From the NCBI GenBank assembly GCA_024516035.1, contig CM044958.1, positions 28,675,755 to 28,739,754 of the forward strand: a DNA stretch of 64,000 bases. The letters are read 5' to 3'. Position numbers and translations under genes: made by a program. How positions within the stretch are numbered: position 1 is the stretch's first letter; each line of letters opens with the position of its first letter. Source of the DNA: Bactericera cockerelli (lineage: Eukaryota > Arthropoda > Insecta > Hemiptera > Triozidae). Positions 1-9,836 of the stretch are shown one piece after another. The notes under the pieces were generated by a model that was not told where the DNA came from, did no database searches, and worked only from the letters and a program-made list of their open reading frames with translations.

Positions 1-404
1 ATGAGAATATTAGAGATCTCATATATTTAGAGAGAACATACATAATGTACTTAATATATGGGAATTGGAACTTCAATGTCACATAGATTCGAACTTCATG
101 TCCCATGGGACTAAGGAAATAGAGAAGTTTGTTTTCAACAAAGTTCACTCGTTTTTTATTTGTGTGATGTGCTCTCGATAGCAGGTGCGCAGATCTATTT
201 TGCCTTATTCAATTCAAAGCCTTTAAAAATAGCTGTTGAAAGCTTGTTGCTGATCCAAAATAATCGAAATTTCACTGTGCTAATGAATGAAGAAAAACAC
301 TTGATTAAAAAATCAATTTTCATTTCATAATTCCAAGAACTGTGCATTATCTAATATACAATAATGTGACTAAGCGATCCTATAAAGATTTCCTTTCTGT
401 GTTT
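1..404. other. Intergenic, nothing recognised
   Basis: AT-rich sequence with frequent stops in all frames. I see no coding, RNA or repeat signature. Confidence 0.5.
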
Positions 405-463
405 TAAACTTTGAGCGTGTTGACCTACAAGATTTCCTTGAAGGTCAACACGTTCAAAGTTTA
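405..463. repeat. 22-bp-stem hairpin
   Basis: Positions 405-426 pair with 442-463, with one G:T wobble, around a 15-nt loop. The stem core reads aaactttgagcgtgttgacc on the left side. It could be the core of a MITE or a small hairpin RNA. Nothing in the flanks identifies it. Confidence 0.7.
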
Positions 464-1235
464 GTAAGTGTGTAGAATGGATAATCTCCAACATGTATTG
501 TGTAATCAAATATTTTTCTTGAGAAAAACTTTCTATGCCTCTGTCTTTTCTTGAACTTTTCTACAGAATTTCTCTGAAAAGCTTCCGAAAGTTACACTCT
601 TCTTCATCTTGAATTGTTCAGTTCGGTAAACAAAACATAATTTCCCACATTCTTTCTTTGAAGCTAATTACTACCCGAACAAGTTCGCGTGAGTTTGGAG
701 TCATCTAGCTTAGGCAATAGGCATTGTTATGTGAAGCAAAATGTGGAAAATATCGAACCTATTTTCTTTTGCTTTTAATTTTGAATGATATGCAGGTACA
801 GCGTTTAATGTGTCTTCGAAAAAATGAAGAGGTCGGTACTCTCATATTTTACATTCTTTATCCTAAAGAAAAAGTAAGTAATTTAATGTTTACTTACGTT
901 TATACTCGTACATTGCTGATTCTCAATAGTAACTTTCATCAGACGTAATTCTGATTGCTTGCGTTGCTTCAGATTTGATGGGAGGGATTGTCTAGCATTA
1001 CAGGATTAATGTCAATAAAATCATCATAATTGCCTTTTTTATGAAATGAAAGTACCATTTATAAACATCGACATTAATTAGAGTTTAAATCCTGCTCTTG
1101 GCTGTATGGCAAATTCCCATGATAAGGAGAATAACCAATGCCAAAAAAATTTAAATTAAAAAAAAAAATCCTGCTCTCTATTCTTAAAATTGTTACTTAT
1201 TTATTTTAAGTTTTTACATTTTATAATTCTACATA
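464..1235. other. Intergenic, nothing recognised
   Basis: AT-rich and stop-dense. A short phrase, aaatcctgctct, occurs twice (about 1087 and 1167), which is too short to interpret. The only longer open frame (724-948, plus strand) has no domain, splice context or codon bias that suggests a gene. Confidence 0.5.
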
Positions 1236-1442
1236 GAAATATCACAATGGGGGTTTTATACTCCATTCGCTGGAAACTCAAAAAACCAGCTACTCACAGT
1301 AACCTCACCCAGCTTGTGGGGCCGGCGATAGCATCACGATGGTTCAAGTTTGAGTGGTCACCTATTAAAGTCCTACCCTTGCTGGACGTTACTTAACTTC
1401 AGTGACAGAACGAGAACTGGTGTATTCAAGTGCCATCGAGCT
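1236..1442 (-). mobile_element. 5S rRNA-derived SINE, degraded copy
   Basis: On the minus strand, positions about 1355-1440 read as a decayed 5S rRNA 3' half: spaced matches to the conserved GGTTCTCG, AATTAAGC and GGATGGGTGACC blocks. The body to its left shares the phrase ggggttttatactccattcg and the segment around ctactcacagtaacctcaccc with the better copy at 36317-36574. No clear poly(A) tail or target duplication remains. Class II internal promoter of a 5S-derived SINE (SINE3-type) is inferred from the head. Confidence 0.65.
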
Positions 1443-2392
1443 ACCGACGAGGCGCGACGCTAATGCCTAATATTCAGACCAATTTGCAGAAGTTTTGAAG
1501 CCTATTATTTTTGTCTGTGGCATCTTGGGTTGCAACTGTCCATATAAGGTTGTTGTACACAAAGCAGTCACTTGTTCTAACCACCTACTCTACATTCTTC
1601 TGAATGACTAGTTACTTGGGAGATCCGCGGACATAAATGGAACCATGAGCAATTATGTAAACAATTATATGTACATTGTACATGTACATATATCTACATA
1701 AACGTTTTAATAATACATTGGATTAAAATGATGTATTCAATAATTATATACATACGTATTATGTTGGTTTGAAAGTAATTTTTCTCCTAATATATACAAC
1801 CAATCTAATTTGATGTATCAACTTTCCACTAGCGGTTCTTTTGGACAGAAAATTAAAAAAAAAACAAGGTTCACGACTTGCCGATACAGAATTTTTTTAA
1901 AATTTAGAATGTAGGAAAAACAGTATTCTACCATATACAACAAATTTGAAAAAATCGGTTAAGTGGTTTCGGAGATACAAGTGATTTAGTATAAAATCTC
2001 AAAATTGTCACGTGTATGCAATGTGAAACAATCACGAGAAAGTATTGTGTCCATAATAATTGGTAGTGTTTTTCAGCTAGTAACATTTACAACCGAGAAC
2101 ATTATCACTAATCACATTTTTGTTACTAGAGATTAAAAAATTGACTAAATTTAAACACGCACTTGGGTTAGTTATTATAACGTGTTTATTACAACAAAAC
2201 CTCATCATCTGAAAATCTCCGGAAGTCGCTTTTATCTGAGTAATGACCATTTCACAGGAGAATCACTTCCCGATCCGCTTTAGAGGATCTCACGTGTAAA
2301 AGTTCAATGAATCTTGAAATTATTATTCAACCAAACAAATATAAAAGACTGAGCATAATTTAACTGCTAATAGATCAATGGAAATTACATAG
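1443..2392. other. Intergenic, nothing recognised
   Basis: AT-rich. It contains a short self-complementary stretch, tatgtacattgtacatgtac, near 1670. No gene or identifiable repeat seen. Confidence 0.5.
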
Positions 2393-2540
2393 TCTATCTC
2401 GGTAGCTTAGTGGTAAATGGGGCACTCTGTGAATCGAGAGGTCGCGGGTTCGAAACCCAGCCGGGACATGACACGTTTTCCTCCCATTTGGAGGTTGACT
2501 TTGACAACTGCCCATTATAATACGTGGCTTTCTAATTTAC
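2393..2540 (+). mobile_element. tRNA-derived SINE
   Basis: A tRNA-like head is present: an A-box-like tagcttagtggtaa at about 2403 and a good B box gggttcgaaaccc at 2446-2458. These are spaced as in a Pol III type 2 promoter. A non-tRNA body follows (cgttttcctccc, then a 'gaggttgacttt' segment). Its body shares layout (B box, then 'tttcctccc') with the element at 5651-5835, so the two are probably related families. The acceptor stem does not close, so a functional tRNA gene is unlikely. Confidence 0.7.
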
Positions 2541-3300
2541 CTAACAATAATATATTTTTGTTCGTTCTTGCCCCGGCTCATAACCTAGCAAAGCAAGAAG
2601 TACATAATTTCTACTCTGAGAATATAGTTAACTGCAAAATGTGATGTGATATGGAAGAAAAAAATAAAACTCAACAATGACACGTGTAACAGTTTTTCTG
2701 TGGAATTTTTTTGCGGCCACACGGAAAACAGGGCGAGATTCGAGGTAAAACGAGTATGTTATTCGAGCAAATTTTCATTTTAATAAGTACACATGTATAC
2801 AATATTGTATAATAGCGAAGCACTGACACATACTCTAGGTATAGAAAACGAAATTTTTCCTGTGATCACGTGATGCAGTGGTTTTAGATGTCTCAACATT
2901 CCCAGGGTTAGTAAAATCAAGTGGAGGGATCTTGATCATCATGTCATAAAAAAACTCGGACACTATTGTTATTGTTGTATTGGTAGTGACCACGTGAAAT
3001 GTACATCTATAGTACCATTTCTCGTCAGGTCAACTGATGTCGCAAAATACATAAAAATAATATGCTAGTTGATCCAAATCTTCAGAATTAACTTATTTGT
3101 GAGGCGTTATCAAATGAAACTAACAGCCGTATTTATAAACTGAAAACGCCGTCTGAGCATGGTCTGATGCATGATTTCTTTTATTATTATTGTCCAATAT
3201 CTTGCGTGAGACATTGCTCAAACAAAATTCTCTGTTGATAATACGCCTGTAAGAGTATTTCATTTGGACGCCTAAAATGACTGCTAGCATGTCGTATCTG
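2541..3300. other. Intergenic, nothing recognised
   Basis: AT-rich. One E-box-like cacgtg motif occurs several times (near 2680, 2865 and 2990), with no context to interpret it. No gene seen. Confidence 0.45.
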
Positions 3301-3304
3301 CTTT

Positions 3305-3445
3305 TGATATTAACGAGAGCCTGGTTTTGTTACCAGATGTAACTCAAGGCGTATGTACTACCCTGTACAGTCTGGTTTTGTTACCAGATGTACGAGGTTT
3401 TGTTACCAGATGTAACTCAAGGCGTATGTACCACCCTGTAGAGTT
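3305..3445. repeat. Tandem minisatellite, 2-3 partial units
   Basis: The phrase ggttttgttaccagatgta occurs three times (about 3322, 3373 and 3394). Two of these are followed by actcaaggcgtatgta and a taccaccctgta-like end. Each unit can form a small stem because tctggt and accaga flank ttttgtt. It looks like local duplication by slippage or unequal exchange. Confidence 0.75.
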
Positions 3446-5650
3446 GATTGCTCGTTATTATTTTATTACTCTATGTGGAGCATGAGAATGGTTCCACCTT
3501 CAAGTTGAGTACAGAGTGTATTGTGTGGTGCCGGGTACCGGACAGTAGATCCTGCCGGAACTCACTAGATATACATAGATACCATATCAGGACTTGTGGA
3601 TAAGGATCAGGTAATTAGGTGAGAGAGGACCAATGTTTCGACGTTTTAACACTTCATTAATCAGTATTTTAAAAAATATCACATATATGTGTAGGTACTG
3701 TAGGTATATACATACGAGTATACATACCTACTAGAAAAGATAATAAATAAACATGTCTTATCCATTATTGTTTCATCAGGGAGCTCGGCGCAGCCTCTTG
3801 CCTCTTGGTATTTCCAGTAAAATGTTTTCTAGTTCCCAGTAATAAAAATAAAATGAAAAAAGGAACCTATCAATGATTGATTTTATTAATATGTGCATTG
3901 ATGATATGCTGTATTATTCGCCTGTGAAAATATAAATTACTTAATTGGTACAAAATACAAATTAATAATGAAAGAGTATTTATGTGTCTCGCCCAGGCTC
4001 ATTGTAAAATAATACCCACTCTTTGGAAATAACCTAAAGCTTATTATAAATAAGACAGCGAAATTTTACAAAAATACCTTACCTACATATAAACTATGAG
4101 TGACATAGCACTAAGAAATGAATTTACTTTTATACACACATTCACATATGTATAATAAGATATTGTGTTGAATATTCTATGTAGTGTTTATCTTTCGAGA
4201 ATATGCCTATCAGGATTATACACAAGTTCTATTACTTACGAATTGTGTGAACTGCTCGCATCCTCTTGAACAAAAATAGAACTTTCTAAAATATTGAGTC
4301 CATATTTCAGCATAGGAACTTACCTACAGCACGAGAAACCTACTGCACCCACATGCGTATATTTTTACTTTCAAATAGTATCCTGAGGGAAAGTAGGGAC
4401 GGATCTAGGGATACTTCCCCTAACTATTTGTAATTTCCCACTACACCACGTTGTGTTACATTTACTACAGTCATGTACCTAATAAGAGCATAACATGTAA
4501 AAGACATGAAAAACAGCCTTTAAATGTTTTTTTTTTTCCTCTTCAATAGAAGGGACAATAATGAATGATCTAATGGTTTTATGTAAAATTTAAAACAGTT
4601 TGACATACCTACCAGAATTCCTTTCCAAGATAACAAACATAAAAAATGATGATTTTGGGTGCTTCCCTGATAATTCAAATCATCCTGCTATCACTATGTC
4701 CTGGAGAGAACTGATGCAGCGAATGCTTGCTTGGGTTCACCATTAAACTCAATAAAGTAAGACATCATCTTCTTCAAATAAATGTTGCAATTACCGAGGT
4801 AGAAAGTTTTGCCATTAGGTGCTCTTTCTTTATCAATTAACCACCTATAGGTACATTTTTGTAACAGAAGAGTTTTAGACATTTGTCTTCTTGGTACCCA
4901 AAATAATAACTAAATTAAAGTTCTATTCGGAGCGAACTCATTTCCTATTTAAATAAATACATTTTGTAAATTTTTATTTCAATGCCTACTAATTTATCCT
5001 TAGTTTCGCATACTTTTCCTGTTTTCACTGGAATTATGTAAATAAATGACGGTCATTTCTTGCATTCATTTCTGCAATAAGTTTTATTTCTTCATTCACT
5101 CAACTGTGCAATAATTTCTTTGACGGAAGAATTCATCAACATAAACACATTCAATAAATTAAATTTTTTTGTTCCCTTCTCTCATCAATGTGCTTTGCCT
5201 CAATACTACTGCGGCGGAATGGCAGATATAATTAGTCACTTCGTGTCAATGTAGCACTCCCGTGTACTGTCAGGCTCTTGGGTATTCATTGTTTAACCTT
5301 GGCTGAGGAAGTACTAGCAGAAAATACATGAGCATACTGGGTGAACCAATAAATAGTGTTTCATTTAGACTCAACAAACAGACGTGACGTAGTCCATGAT
5401 TGATGAGTAATAAAATTACTACTTAAATTTTAGCAATGGCTTTTCTGGCCGCTAGAGCAGTGATTTGTTTTAAAAGTTATTCAACAGCTTGTGTTGATGG
5501 GCAGTGTCCAATTTCTCCGATTTACCCTTTTCACACACATGTTTTATCAGCTCTCGATGGTAAAAAAAAATGCTTCTTGTAGGGTGCTAAACAAGCCCAC
5601 CTACAAAAATACCAATCTCATAAACAAGATTTTCTTCTTGTAAACACATA
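3446..5650. other. Intergenic; one dispersed 45-bp block
   Basis: Mostly AT-rich unique-looking DNA with many acctacctac/taggtaggt simple motifs. At 4372-4416 there is a block identical to 6995-7039 (see findings). No coding exon with credible splice signals was found. Confidence 0.5.
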
Positions 5651-5835
5651 CTCTGTCCCGGTCTGGTCAAGGCGTCTGTCTAGTAAGAGTCGCGGGTTCA
5701 AAACCCAGCCGGGGCATAACAAGATTTCCTCCCCTTTGGGATTTTGATCACATAATAATACGTCTTGGGGTTACTGCTAGAATGGGACTAATTGGTCCTA
5801 ACAGACAGTATAAATAGGGCGATATTATTACTTTA
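5651..5835 (+). mobile_element. tRNA-derived SINE
   Basis: The head has an A-box-like ggtctggtcaaggcg at about 5660 and a B box gggttcaaaaccc at 5694-5706. The body carries tttgggattttgatcacat and continues to a gcgatattattac tail. The same body and tail layout occurs at 36684-36880, so both belong to one SINE family. No clean target duplication was identified. Confidence 0.75.
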
Positions 5836-5896
5836 CTTGTTAAGGAATACTTTTAATTTAATGGAAACTATAATTATGTATACCTACTTATATATA

Positions 5897-6768
5897 CAGG
5901 GTGGGGCAAAAGTCTGGAAACCCCTGAATAACTTTCGAATGGCTTGTTTGGTAAAATTAAAATTTTGTAAGGTAAACCGGGCTAATAAGACCTTCTTTTA
6001 GAGTCGGGTCGATTTTTGTTACCGGCCCCCATGTCGGGGCCAGGGGGGCCAACTTCATTTTTTTAAATAAGAACCCCCACCTTGCGATACATTTTTGGAA
6101 AGGTCTTTAAATAAAAAATACATTGGTGCAAATTTTATTTTTTTAATATTAAACTGTTTGCAAATGGCGTCCAACTTTGTGTATGCAGTAAAGTCTGGAA
6201 ACCCCTGAATATCTTTTGAAAGGGCTTTCTCAGTTAATTTAAAATTGTGCACGGTAAGTCGGGGTAATTAGACCTTTCCAAAAATGTATCGCAAGGTGGG
6301 GTTTCGTATTTAAAAAAAATGAAGTTGACCTCCCTGGCCCCGACATGGGGGCCAGTAAAAAAAAATCGGTCCAATTCTGATAGGTATAAGGTCTAATTAC
6401 CAAGGATTACCGTACACAATTTTAAATTTACTGAGAAAGTCCTTTCGATAGATATTCAGGGGTTTCCAGACTTTACTGCATACACAAAGTTGGACGCCAT
6501 TTGCAAACAAATTATATTTAAAAAAAATAAAATTTGCACCAATGTATTTCTTATTTGAAGACCTTTCCAAAAATGTATCGCAAGGTGGGGGTTCGTATTT
6601 AAAAAAATGAAGTTGGCCCCCCTGGCCCCGACATGGGGGCCGGTAACAAAAATCGACCCGACTCTAAAAGAAGGTCTTATTAGTCCGGTTTACCTTACAA
6701 AATTTTAATTTTACCGAAGAAAGCATTCGAAAGTTATTCAGGGGTTTCCAGACTTTTGCCCCACCCTG
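5897..6768. mobile_element. Foldback (long-TIR) element, TA target site, copy 1
   Basis: The ends are CAGGGTGGGGCAAAAGTCTG and its reverse complement, flanked by TA on both sides. The 872-bp element is almost all inverted repeat. Within each half the phrase gtctggaaacccctgaat occurs twice, giving four copies: forward near 5911 and 6193, inverted near 6455 and 6737. The layout is therefore X-Y-Y'-X'. A GC-rich block (ggccccgacatgggggcc and its complement) recurs three times. There is no transposase; the open frames inside are shadows. A second copy lies at 33644-34508. Non-autonomous DNA element is inferred. Confidence 0.85.
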
Positions 6769-7457
6769 TATATATATATATATTTTTTTTTTGAGGAAGG
6801 GGTGAGATTACATTATTTGAGACTAATAATTTTAAGAATTTAAGTTTAAATTATTTCAGTAGGTCCTAAAACAGAGCGAGTCACGTGACAGGGACCACCC
6901 AGTTTCCGTGCACTTGTTGCGTCTCCCTCACCATACGGACCGCACCTTCCCACCATACTACACTCGTATGACATCACTACACCAGGCACATGGGCAAATA
7001 GTATCCTGAGGGAAAGTAGGGACGGATCTAGGGATACTTTTCACCAACTTTTGCTCACCTGTGCTTCATTCAGAAGAAGAAGAAGTTTTAAATGCCAACT
7101 TTTTTCAGGCCAACTTGTTCCTTGCTTTTTTAAATTAGTAAAATTGTCTAGTAGCGCTAATTCATTATATTTGGTGGTGATGATGATTGGAAATAGTTGT
7201 TCAAAAAGAATGAGTCAAGATCTTTTCCAGCACTAATACATACCTACATTACTTACTAATTGCGCGTACATACTACAAAATACATACTGGTACTATGTAT
7301 TATATACGTAACTTATTTTGGGGAGTTTAACATACTTTCAACTACATGGTCAATTGGTCATTGGTCAGAGCATGATAAAGTTTTTACCTACCATTTGCTG
7401 GGCACACAATTTAGCTAATCAAATTAAGCTCACTTGGCCTAATTGAGGTTCATATTA
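6769..7457. other. Intergenic; contains second copy of 45-bp block
   Basis: A short (TA)n run precedes AT-rich DNA with a moderately GC-rich patch at 6870-6960. Positions 6995-7039 repeat 4372-4416 exactly. No gene was found. Confidence 0.5.
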
Positions 7458-9246
7458 ACCTCCATCATCACTGAAAGAGGCTAAAATTAGATATCAATTT
7501 TCTTTAAAAATTAACAAAGGATTAAGCCTACTCAACAGAAATACTGTTTCCATACTCCTGTAGTAAAAGATTTCCTCCGACTCGACAAACTACAGTAGAA
7601 AATATTTCCATTAGTATGAGTTTAGTACTTCTTATCAGGAAAACTACACGTACCTTCACAGTTAGTCTATACTTAACCTGTGGAATACCTATGATTTATC
7701 TTCAATATGTATAAATTGACAGCAACATTGAACAAATACCTAACTTAGGGTCGGGGTACCTAAGAATTTACTATGGTTTTGACATGAAGAAAATGAGATA
7801 ACTGACAGAGCCTGTGAAGTTCAGAAATTTTGCTACAAACGTATCTAACACACGAAAAACAGACACTGAGGGAGCATCAAATAATATGTATCGAGGCATC
7901 CAATGGTCACGAAAATCCCTCAACCAAGGAATTTTCACAGTTTTAATTGCACGAGTAATTGAGTACGCATTATTGGTATTTCATTTACACTCAGGTATCT
8001 AAAGAAGCATAAATAACGATATTTATAAAGTTATGCTCACATCATCACAGGTATATTATTGCATATGCATAATCTGCACACCAATAAATTTCAGAGAAAC
8101 CAAAGGACAATTTCACCTGTCAAATTGAGTGACGTGACCTTCATTGGGAGCCTTGCCCCTATTCATTGGAAAGATCATTTGTTTTTATGTTAATCTTCGA
8201 GTCATGCCTGATTGATGACGTTGAAGCGTCTGAGAGAGGATTGAAAGGATTACAGCAGAGCCATCAGATGGAATGAACACAAGTAGTCGCCCGTCATATC
8301 ATTATTATTTACATATTTTGTTAAATAATAAAGAAACTCATAACAATATAGTACTTTATTATTTAAGTTTCTTTATTATTTAACAAAATATGTAAATAAT
8401 AATGATATGACGGGCGACTACTTGTGTTCATTCCATCTGATGGCTCTGCTGTAATCCTTTCAATCCTCTCTCAGACGCTTCAACGTCATCAATCAGGCAT
8501 GACTCGAAGATTAACATAAAAACAAATGATCTTTCCAATGAATAGGGGCAAGGCTCCCAATGAAGGTCACGTCACTCAATTTGACAGGTGAAATTGTCCT
8601 TTGGTTTCTCTGAAATTTATTGGTGTGCAGATTATGCATATGCAATAATATACCTGTGATGATGTGAGCATAACTTTATAAATATCGTTATTTATGCTTC
8701 TTTAGATACCTGAGTGTAAATGAAATACCAATAATGCGTACTCAATTACTCGTGCAATTAAAACTGTGAAAATTCCTTGGTTGAGGGATTTTCGTGACCA
8801 TTGGATGCCTCGATACATATTATTTGATGCTCCCTCAGTGTCTGTTTTTCGTGTGTTAGATACGTTTGTAGCAAAATTTCTGAACTTCACAGGCTCTGTC
8901 AGTTATCTCATTTTCTTCATGTCAAAACCATAGTAAATTCTTAGGTACCCCGACCCTAAGTTAGGTATTTGTTCAATGTTGCTGTCAATTTATACATATT
9001 GAAGATAAATCATAGGTATTCCACAGGTTAAGTATAGACTAACTGTGAAGGTACGTGTAGTTTTCCTGATAAGAAGTACTAAACTCATACTAATGGAAAT
9101 ATTTTCTACTGTAGTTTGTCGAGTCGGAGGAAATCTTTTACTACAGGAGTATGGAAACAGTATTTCTGTTGAGTAGGCTTAATCCTTTGTTAATTTTTAA
9201 AGAAAATTGATATCTAATTTTAGCCTCTTTCAGTGATGATGGAGGT
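7458..9246. repeat. Perfect palindrome, 881-bp arms, 27-nt loop
   Basis: Arm 7458-8338 is the reverse complement of 8366-9246, with 8339-8365 as loop. Paired positions keep a constant sum of 16704 wherever I checked, and an identical 62-residue non-genic open frame occurs in both arms, so no net indel is present. The arm content is unremarkable AT-rich DNA with no gene. Such identity implies a very recent event, gene conversion, or a foldback artefact. Confidence 0.9.
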
Positions 9247-9255
9247 GATGGAGGT
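9238..9255. repeat. 9-bp tandem microduplication at the palindrome junction
   Basis: gatggaggt occurs twice in a row (9238-9246 and 9247-9255), exactly where the small palindrome ends and the large one begins. Short duplications of this kind are typical at template-switch or end-joining junctions. Confidence 0.85.
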
Positions 9256-9404
9256 GCCCAGCCTGACTGGGGCCCTGTAGGCAATTTTTTTTTTGCTGAA
9301 AATTAATCCCCCCAAAAATTAAGGAATACGGATTTTTGTGTTTTCTTGTATTTTCAGCCATTCTCGAGATACGGGGGGTGGGGTGAGACTTTATGCTCAC
9401 CCTG
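9255..9404 (-). mobile_element. Truncated foldback element end
   Basis: This is the terminal 150 bp of the element that is intact at 23346-24229, ending in CACCCTG followed by TA. It matches the intact element's left arm (ccctgtaggcaa) rather than its right arm (cgcgtaggcaaa). It was therefore copied from 23346-23495 as part of the palindrome and is not an independent insertion. Confidence 0.85.
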
Positions 9405-9836
9405 TATAATAAAATATTTATTAGTAGAACTAGGAGCTCCATAAAGAATAGTGTACCAATTATATCATACGAAATTCGGATACATCATAAATCAAAATTT
9501 GAATTGGAAGAAATATCTAGTAATATTTTACGCATTTAAATATACCTTTCGAATTATGACTTGTTAATCTTGATAATGTTTCTAACTCGGCGTTTGATGT
9601 CTCAGAGAGAGAGAGAGGGAAAGTCATTCCGTATGAGTGAGATTAATTCATTAGCTGATTTTGAAGAATGAAGCAACAAATGAACCGTACAGATCTTCGC
9701 AGAATGTTCATCGTTGGCCTGGCAGTCCTGAAGGTTGGAAGAACATTGAAATAGTTAGTACATTAATAAACATAGTAAATAGTAAGTATGCATGAACTTA
9801 GTAAGTACTACTTACCTATGAAGTATGAACTTTTCA
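9405..9836. other. Arm DNA without features
   Basis: AT-rich. A short (GA)n run lies at about 9604-9618. The mirror image lies at 22914-23345. Confidence 0.5.

Noticed and set aside
6055..6252. 65-residue frame, repeated at 33802-33999
   Set aside because: Lies wholly inside the inverted arms of the foldback elements. Its recurrence is due to the repeat, not to coding constraint.
7814..8890. Identical 62-residue open frames in the two arms of the small palindrome
   Set aside because: They are duplicates created by the palindrome. No domain, no codon bias, no splice or start context.
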